Program-made: the position numbers and the translations under genes
NCBI GenBank assembly: GCA_027924645.1
Contig: BSBN01000354.1
Span: 10,310,001 to 10,374,000, forward strand
Length of the DNA: 64,000 nucleotides
Origin: Cunninghamia lanceolata
Taxonomy: Eukaryota; Streptophyta; Pinopsida; Cupressales; Cupressaceae
Direction of reading: 5' to 3'
In this document: positions 57,298-64,000 of the stretch, piece by piece
Position numbering within the stretch: position 1 is the first letter of the stretch
Layout: each line of letters starts with the position of its first letter
Notes under the pieces: generated by a model
Seen by the model: only the letters and a program-made list of their open reading frames with translations
Database searches by the model: none
Told to the model about the DNA's origin: nothing

Positions 57298-60200
57298 ATG
57301 TCGTCATACAAGAAGGATAGTCTGAAGTTTGATGGAACCAACTTCACTCTCTGGAAAGGTCGCATGAAATGTCACTTGGAGTGTATGGGAAAAGCATACT
57401 TGGCCATGGTCTCAAAACCATATGTACCTCCACAAGGTGGTCTGACAACTCTGAATGAAATCACAGATGCTGAAAATAATCTGCGGACCAAGGAAGCTCT
57501 TCTAAGCGCATTGAATGACTCAGATCTCTCAAATGTTATCGACCTACCAACTGCATATGAGATCTTGACTAAACTGGAACTTCTATATGAAGGAGATGAG
57601 TTTGTCAAGGGTGCAAGGTTGCAAAGTCTGAAAGGGAAATTTGAAAGATTGAAGATGAGAGAAGATGAAAACATCACTACCTTTATGCCAAGAGTGAATG
57701 AGCTGGTATGTGGAATTAGAAATGCTGGTGGAACTCTAGATGAAAATGAGATTGTTTGCAAAATTCTTAGATCCCTTCCTGCTGCCTACAAAATCAAGGT
57801 TGCTGCCATTGATGAATTCAGAGCCCACACAACTGTCACAAGAGAACAATTGGCTGGCAAACTAGCTGCATTTGAAATGAACGAGTTTGGAGATGATCCT
57901 CCTAAGACTGAATCTGCTTTCAAAGCCAGTGCCTATGTGAAAGGCAAACAGAGATGTGATCTGGGAGAAAACTCTTCAAGGAAGATGTCATGGTATGATC
58001 AATCAAGAAGAGACATGGAAGAAGAGGAAGCAGAAACAGCTCAACTTGAAGCCCTCATTGCAAAGAGACTGCCAAGAGGATCCGGTAAGTATGAAGGAAA
58101 ACTACCCTTTAAGTGTTTCAACTGCAATAAGATTGGTCATTTTGCTTCAAGATGTCTGGAAAGATCTGCAAGGTCTAATACTAACAGACAAAGGTTTCAA
58201 AAGAACTGCTATTATGTTCATGAAGAAGATGACAATGAAGGAGTAACAGATGATGAATCAGAACTAGGAAGCAAATCTGGAAATGAATGGGTGTTTATTG
58301 CCATCAAGGAAGAAGATTCAATATCCTCTGAATCTGTCAATCACAAGGTTGTGGAAAGAGCTTTGGCTGCTCAAGTGGAAGAAAAGGATGATTGGGTTAT
58401 TGACAGTGGATGCTCTCACCATATGACTGGTGACAAGAATAAGTTCTTAGATTTGGAAAGGTATGAAGGAGGAATGGTAAAGTTTGGTGACAATTCTGCT
58501 GGCAGAATCAGAGGTAGGGGGACTATTTCCTTTGATGGAAAGAGCAAAACAGGTAATGTACTAAATGTTGAAGGATTGAAGCACAATCTTCTTAGTGTTG
58601 GTCAGTTAGTGGACAAAGGCTATGATCTCTGGTTCAAGAATGGAAAATGCAAAATCTTTACAAGCTCTGGAACTGAAATTGCATCCGGTGCTCAAACAAA
58701 AGGTAATATCTTTCATCTGGTTGGTTCAAATAAAAGTTGTCTGTTTGTTCAAGTTGATCAGAGTTGGTTATGGCATAGAAGAATGCGTCATGTAAATTTT
58801 GATAACATCATCAAGATAAGCAATATTCAGGCTGTAAGAGATCTTCCAAAATTGGTGAAACCTACAAATAGTTTGTGCAAAGAATGTCAGCTAGGTAAAC
58901 AGAGCAGAGCCTCTTTCAAAAGCAAAGATCAGTCCTCTACCGGATTGTTGGAATTAGTACATACTGATCTCTTTGGTCTGATAAGAATCAAGAGTCTGCA
59001 AGGTGATAGATATATCATGTTGCTAATTGATGACCATTCCAGGATGATGTGGGTTACCTTCCTAAAAGAGAAATCAAAAGCCCTTGAGAAGTTCAAAATC
59101 TTCAAAGCTATGGTAGAGAATCAAACCAGATTGAAACTGAAATGTCTAAGGTTTGATAGAGGTGGTGAATTTACATCCGGTAAGTTCATTGACTTTTGTG
59201 AGAAGCAGGGTATAAAGAGACAATTGTCTGCTCCTAGGACTCCACAGCAGAATGGAGTAGTTGAGAGAAAGAACCGGACCATTCAGGAAGCTGCTAGGAC
59301 AATGATGTTGGAAGTAAATGTTCCTCAGATGTTTTGGAAAGAAGCTATCAGCACTGCAGTCTACACTCTCAATCAAGTTCAAATCAGAAATAATACCGGT
59401 AAGACCCCCTATGAACTTTGGTTTGGCATCACTCCTACTATGAGATATTTTAGAGTATTTGGTAGCAAGTGTTATATTAAAAGAGATGAAGATCTAGGAA
59501 AGTTTGATGCCAGAAGTGATGAAGGAATTTTCTTGGGTTACTCCACTCAAAGCAAAGCATACCGGTGCTACAATAAGAGACTGAGGAAGATGACAAAAAG
59601 TACTAATGTGAAAGTTGATGAAGGAATTGAGAAGCCCTCAAGGTTCTATGAATGTGATGAAGATGATCAGAATGATCCTTTGGTGCAAGAAGCTCCTTCC
59701 TCCTCTGAAATTCAGATCTAGACTGATCTGGTAAATCAGGAAGAAGAAGTTTGTCTGAATGAGCCTGATCAAGAATTAGTAGTGCAAGAAACTCCCAAAG
59801 TTCCAAGGTATATAACTCTAAATCACTCTGAAGATCAGATCATAGGTGACAAAAGTAAAGGGGTACAAACAAGAAGAAGAATTGCTCAAGATTCAAATGA
59901 ATATTGTTTGATTTCAAAGATTGAACCTAAGACAATAAATGAAGCTTGCAATGATGAAAAATGGACCAAAGCAATGAAGGAAGAATTGATGTAAATTGAG
60001 AAAAATCATACTTGGGATCTTGTTCCCAGACCTAGAAACAGGAATGTGATTGGAACCAAATGGGTCTTTCAGAACAAACTGAATGAAGCTGGTGAAGTAA
60101 TCAGAAACAAAGCTAGATTGGTCTGCAAAGGCTACTCTCAAATAGAAGGAATTGATTTTGAAGAGACCTTTGCTCCTGTGGCAAGAATTGAAGCAGTCAG

Positions 60201-61458
60201 ATTATTTCTTGCATTTGCTGCCTTCAAAGACTTCAAGGTATATCAGATGGATGTCAAGTCTGCCTTCCTAAATGGTGATCTGGAAGAAGAAGTTTACATT
60301 GAACAACCGGATGGATTTCAATTGTCTGATAATGATGATATGGTCTGCAAGTTGAGGAAAGCATTGTATGGATTGAAGCAAGCCCCAAAAGCATGGTATG
60401 AAAGGTTGGATAAGCATCTTATGCAAATTGGATTCAACAAAGGTACTGCTGACAGTAACTTATATTTCAAAATTGATCATGAAAACATTTTGATTGTTGA
60501 AGTGTTTGTGGATGATATCATTTTTGGAGGAAGAGATAGTATGTGCAAAACTTTTGCAAATCAGATGAAAAGTGAGTTTGAAATGTCTATGCTTGGTGAA
60601 ATGAATTTCTTCTTGGGTCTGCAAATTACTCAAACAAAGAAAGGGATCTTCATTTCTCAGACCAAATATGTGAAAGAATTGTTGAGGAAATTTGGTATGG
60701 AAGATTCAAAGCCAATGAACACTCCTATGGCAACCGGATGTAAGTTGAGCAAAGATGATGACTCTCCAAAGGCAGATCAGACAAAGTATAAATCAATGAT
60801 TGGTGGATTGTTGTATCTCACTTAGATTAGACCAGATATAATGCAGGCTGTTGGTCTTGTGGCAAGATTCCAGGCTGATCCTAGAGAATCTCATGTTATG
60901 GCAATCAAAAGAATTTTTAGGTACTTGAAAGGAATAGTTGAGTATGGTCTATGGTACCCTAGAGATCTGGATTTCTCTCTTCATGCATATACAGATGCAG
61001 ATTGGGAAGGAGATAAGGACAATCGGAAGAGCACCAGTGGTGGAGCATTCTTTTTGGGGAAGAGATTGGTTTCTTGGCTAAGCAAGAAACAAGATGCAAT
61101 ATCTCTGTCTACAACTGAAGCAGAATACATTGCAGCAACAGGTAGTTGCACTCAAATCTTATGGATGAAGCAGATGCTAAGAGACATTAAAGTTGAATAT
61201 GAGGAGCCTATCATAATTTTCTGTGATAATTCAAGTGCAATTAATATTTCTAAGAATCCGGTATTGCATTCTAAGACTAAGCACATTTCTATCAAGTTTC
61301 ACTTTTTGAGAGAACAAGTGAACAAGGAAGAAGTCAGATTGGAGTATATTCCCTCCAAGGATCAGATTGCAGATATCTTTACTAAACATCTTCCCAGGGA
61401 CTCTTTCGAATATCTCTGGGAGAAGTTAGGGGTCATGGCCCCTCCGGTGATGAACTAG
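57298..61458 (+). pseudogene. Copia Gag-Pol polyprotein, three stops
   Basis: One frame of 1387 codons. The first ATG is at 57298; the frame is also open upstream from 57283 without an ATG. Domains: gag (residues ~5-250, SYKKDSLKFDGTNFTLWKGR), zinc knuckle CFNCNKIGHFASRC (273-286), protease DSGCSHHMTGD (Asp 369), integrase zinc part (His 493, later CKECQLGKQ), integrase core Asp 557, Asp 620, Glu 656 with exactly 35 residues between the last two, RT with FVDD (Asp 1072-1073), and RNase H (YTDADWEG, STTEAEYIAA). Stops: TAG 59719-59721 (codon 808), TAA 59992-59994 (899) and TAG 60823-60825 (1176). The frame is otherwise intact, so these are recent point changes. Length and order are normal for copia. 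Confidence 0.95.
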
Positions 61459-61781
61459 GATGCACTGATGTGCATCAGTCCGATAGATATCACAGTCATA
61501 TCTTGTGATCCAGATTGATGATGGGGAGCTGCTACTAAGGGGGAGCAGCTGGTATGATTCTGATGTATTAGAATTGCAAGTATGAGCCCTTTGCCATTGA
61601 TGTCAAAGGGGGAGAGAAGACATGTGAAAAACAAGTGGTTGATGATCAAAGGGGGAGCAGTAAAGGAAGAGAAGACATGTGAAAAGTTGTTGTTGATAGG
61701 GGGAGCTGTGACAGAAAGGAGAAGTTCTTGTCTTGATGGTTTTTCACATCATATGTTGCCATCAATGACAAAGGGGGAGAT
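61459..61781 (+). promoter_or_regulatory. Copia 3' UTR and polypurine tract
   Basis: It carries four GGGGGAG-centred motifs (about 61606, 61648, 61700, 61770). The last, AAAGGGGGAGAT (61770-61781), abuts the 3' LTR and is the polypurine tract. GAGAAGACATGTGAAAA occurs twice (about 61613 and 61669), so part of the motif series arose by local duplication. No ORF of note. Confidence 0.75.
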
Positions 61782-63033
61782 TGTTGCAAGTATGAGGTGA
61801 ACCAGTGTTGTCATTGATGTCAAATTACTCATATTGCATTAGTAAGAAGGTTTGGATGAGTTGTGTGCTGTTGTTATTGAGGAAATCAGTCTCCATCCGG
61901 AACAATGAAGAACGGTGATGAGAAGAAGGAAAATGTACTGTATAGGTTAAGAACCAGAGCATGCGGATTAAAGGGTTTGTAGATATGAGTCTTGAGATGC
62001 TTCAGCTAAGATTTCAGAGGTCCACATGAAGATCTAAAGAAGTTGTGGCTGTCTATGTGGAACCGGTTCCAGCAAGTGTTCAGAGGTGACAGAGGATCAC
62101 AGAAAGGTCCGGTGAGGTCTGAAATTGTATTATCCCAATCTGCGGACTAGAAGGAGTGTTTGGGATGTCCTTGTGATGTGTCATCTTAAGTTGTGTATGA
62201 TTTTGAGGTCTGAAAGTACCTTTTGCATTGTGATAGTGGCGACAGACTGTGTTCTTGAAGTACCGGATGATGAAGAGAAGAATTCTGGTAAGCTGATGAA
62301 GTGCGGATGTTTTTGATGATTCAGGGAAGGTTATGATGATCATTGGATCATATCTAGTTCGTGTTGGTGGTCCACATTGAAGTTAGAGTTGGATTTGATG
62401 TTATGGCTACCAGTTGTTGGTGTTCTTCCTGTAACAGGCCGACCAGATGTTCTACACGCCTTGCGAATGTTATTGTGATATTTGCCGACTTAGATGATTG
62501 TTCCTAAGTTGATGTCTTGTATAAATAAGTGTTTGAGAACTCATTTTGAAGTGTGGATGGTGTGGATGAGTGTGGTATAGCGAAGAGAAGTGCGAAAGGC
62601 AGAGCAAGGGTTTTTGGGCTTAAATGGAACTGATTCGGACATGGTAGAGATGTCATTCTCCAGTTCAAGATTGTGATTCTTATCAGTTTGTAGACAGTGT
62701 GTCTCCTTGTAGGCAGTGTGCCTCTTTGTGAGCAGTGTGCTCAGGCAGTGAGCCCTAATTGGCATGTGCCATTCATTTTTTTTATTCTTCTAACAGAGAA
62801 TAATCCTTGGGTTAATCACCCCGTGGTTTTTCCCTTAACCGGGTTTTCCACGTCAAAATCTTGGTGTTCAATGTGTTGATGTTTATCTGCTCTTGTGTTT
62901 ATACATTATGCTTTCGTGGATGGTTAATTGATATGCTGTTAACTAACAAAGAAGAATCAAGTGTTTGAAGTAAGAGCAAGTTTTTATCCAACTGATTCAC
63001 CCCCCCTCTCAGTTGTATGCCCTAGATCCAACA
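61782..63033 (+). repeat. Copia 3' LTR
   Basis: A 1252-bp copy of the 5' LTR, with TGTTGCAAG at 61782 and CCAACA ending at 63033. One extra C in the CACCCCCCC run accounts for the length difference. Confidence 0.96.
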
Positions 63034-64000
63034 GATCCTTCAACATCCATGGTAGAAGGTTCTTCATCTATTTGCTCTACTATAGGAAGATTAAATCTCT
63101 TTAATGTATTCCAGAGGATATCTTTTGTTTCTCTTACTACTTGGTCAGTTTCTCCAAGCATGAGTTTGTTCATTCTTGCCTTGCTCTGGAACTCATCCTT
63201 ATAATCCTTAAAGATCATGCTCATTTGTTTTGAAGTGATGGAAGGATAAAGCTAAATTGCTATCTGCTACCGAATCTCTAAGTCTTTTGCCTTTGCATTC
63301 TCTTTTCTTAGATCCTTGGTTAGTTTCTCCAAGCATGAGTTTGTTCATTCTTGCCTTGCTCTGGAACTCATCCTTATAATCCTTAAAGATCATGCTCATT
63401 TGTTTTGAAGTGATGGAAGGATAAAGCTAAATTGCTATCTGCTACCGAATCTCTAAGTCTTTTGCCTTTGCATTCTCTTTTCTTAGCTCAAGTACCTTTT
63501 CTAGGCTCTTAGGAATTAATGATATAATTTCAATGAAAGCTTTATTGTAAATGTTCAAGTACCTGACAGTAGCTTCTTCTAAAATTCTCTTGTCAACATC
63601 ACTGTATTCATCATAGAACTCTGTCACCGGCTGCAGGTTCCCATCCACAGTAACTACCTTGATGATGTCATCAATGTAAAGAGTGGGCTTTTCAACAATT
63701 TCCTCTACCTTCTCTTCCTCATTTTTGTTAGTAGAGAACTTCCCAGATGTTCTCTTCTTCTTCATTTTCCTGATTTCTTCATCATCTTTATGGCTTGTAT
63801 ATGTCCTTGTACCTTTGGTCTTCATCCTCTTTTCTCCTTTTCTGGATGTCTTGACTTCTGGTTTGGTAGACTTTGAGCTTTTGGAAGTGAAAGGAGCAGA
63901 GCTCTTGGAGGATCTAGTCTGAGAGGAGGTTTGTAGAAGAGCACCTTCTTTCTTTGCTTCTTGTCTTTCTTTCTCTGCCCTCTCTATTTTCTCTCTGTTA
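63034..64000 (-). pseudogene. Element A coiled-coil ORF, N-terminal part
   Basis: Minus-strand frame open from the window edge to 63442 (about 186 codons; the start lies outside). It is Lys/Glu/Ser-rich: EKIERAEKERQEAKKEG, SSKSSAPFTSKSSKSTKPEV, then PTLYIDDIIKVVTVDGNLQP, EFYDEYSDVDKRILEEATVR and EIISLIPKSLEKVLELRKE. Two TAG stops follow (EIR stop QIAI stop LYP), both where CAG would fit. A 175-bp tandem duplication (63141-63315 and 63316-63490) adds a frameshift because 175 is not a multiple of three. The reading then continues through KDYKDEFQSKARMNKLMLGE to the GATCC site and resumes at 55989. The function is unknown. Confidence 0.7.
63141..63490. repeat. 175-bp tandem duplication in coiled-coil ORF
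   Basis: Copy 1 is 63141-63315 and copy 2 is 63316-63490, nearly identical (TTGGTCAG versus TTGGTTAG at the starts). The near identity shows it is recent compared with the decay of the ORF, and both copies contain the same TAG stops. Confidence 0.92.

Larger units (their letters stand above)
55990..63033 (+). mobile_element. Full-length Ty1/copia retrotransposon
   Basis: A 7044-bp element with LTRs at 55990-57240 and 61782-63033, an initiator-Met PBS, one polyprotein frame, a polypurine tract and the 5-bp duplication GATCC. It is inserted in the coiled-coil ORF of element A. The two LTRs differ by about 49 substitutions and one 1-bp indel by hand count (about 4%); roughly 42 are transitions, as expected for methylated DNA. 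Only three in-frame stops spoil the polyprotein, so it is the youngest complete element here. Confidence 0.97.

Overview
This window is eukaryotic repeat DNA with no intact host gene. The elements are plant-type: Ty3/gypsy and Ty1/copia LTR retrotransposons, an initiator-Met-tRNA primer binding site, TG...CA LTRs with 5-bp target duplications, and dual-RNase-H gypsy elements. Multi-kb nested elements in a large, decaying repeat fraction suggest a large-genome seed plant. A gymnosperm is my best guess, but the window alone does not prove it.

Layout. (1) 1-5016 and 16391-42793 are one tandem array of a roughly 740-bp unit, about 45 full or partial copies. Each good unit carries a tRNA-like module (A box, B box, TTTT) followed by a block dense in ACGT-core palindromes (CACGTG, TGACGTCA). 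The array has at least three unit subtypes and a higher-order repeat near 5.1-5.3 kb. (2) 5017-16385 is a complete but mutated minus-strand Ty3/gypsy element inserted into the array (TSD CCACC), with 2.2-2.4 kb LTRs and the domain order gag, protease, RNase H, RT, RNase H, integrase. (3) 42794-45418 is a truncated plus-strand gypsy remnant: gag tail and protease, an unidentified ORF, a polypurine tract and a 480-bp LTR. (4) 45419-47744 is non-coding and includes a GATAAT-rich minisatellite. (5) 47745-49675 holds a short copia integrase scrap and a decayed minus-strand gypsy pol remnant (RNase H, second RNase H, integrase). (6) 49676 to the right edge is an older minus-strand element, here called element A. 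It has a copia-type LTR (49676-50782) and a lysine/glutamate-rich coiled-coil ORF just upstream of that LTR in its own sense. Two later insertions split it: a 3.75-kb probable solo LTR (51197-54947, TSD CTAAG) and a full-length plus-strand copia element (55990-63033, TSD GATCC).

The copia element is the best preserved. One reading frame of about 1387 codons is broken only by three in-frame stops, and its LTRs differ by about 4% by my hand count. Its domains are gag, zinc knuckle, protease, integrase, RT and RNase H. In the gypsy element, stops fall repeatedly where a conserved glutamine (CAG) is expected, a pattern consistent with CHG cytosine methylation and deamination.

The most unusual signals are the array unit, which combines a Pol III-like module with bZIP/bHLH-type palindromes, the coiled-coil ORF of element A, and the RNase H placed before RT in the gypsy element. 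Coordinates of LTRs with target duplications are exact to the base as read. Domain edges and array unit edges are approximate.
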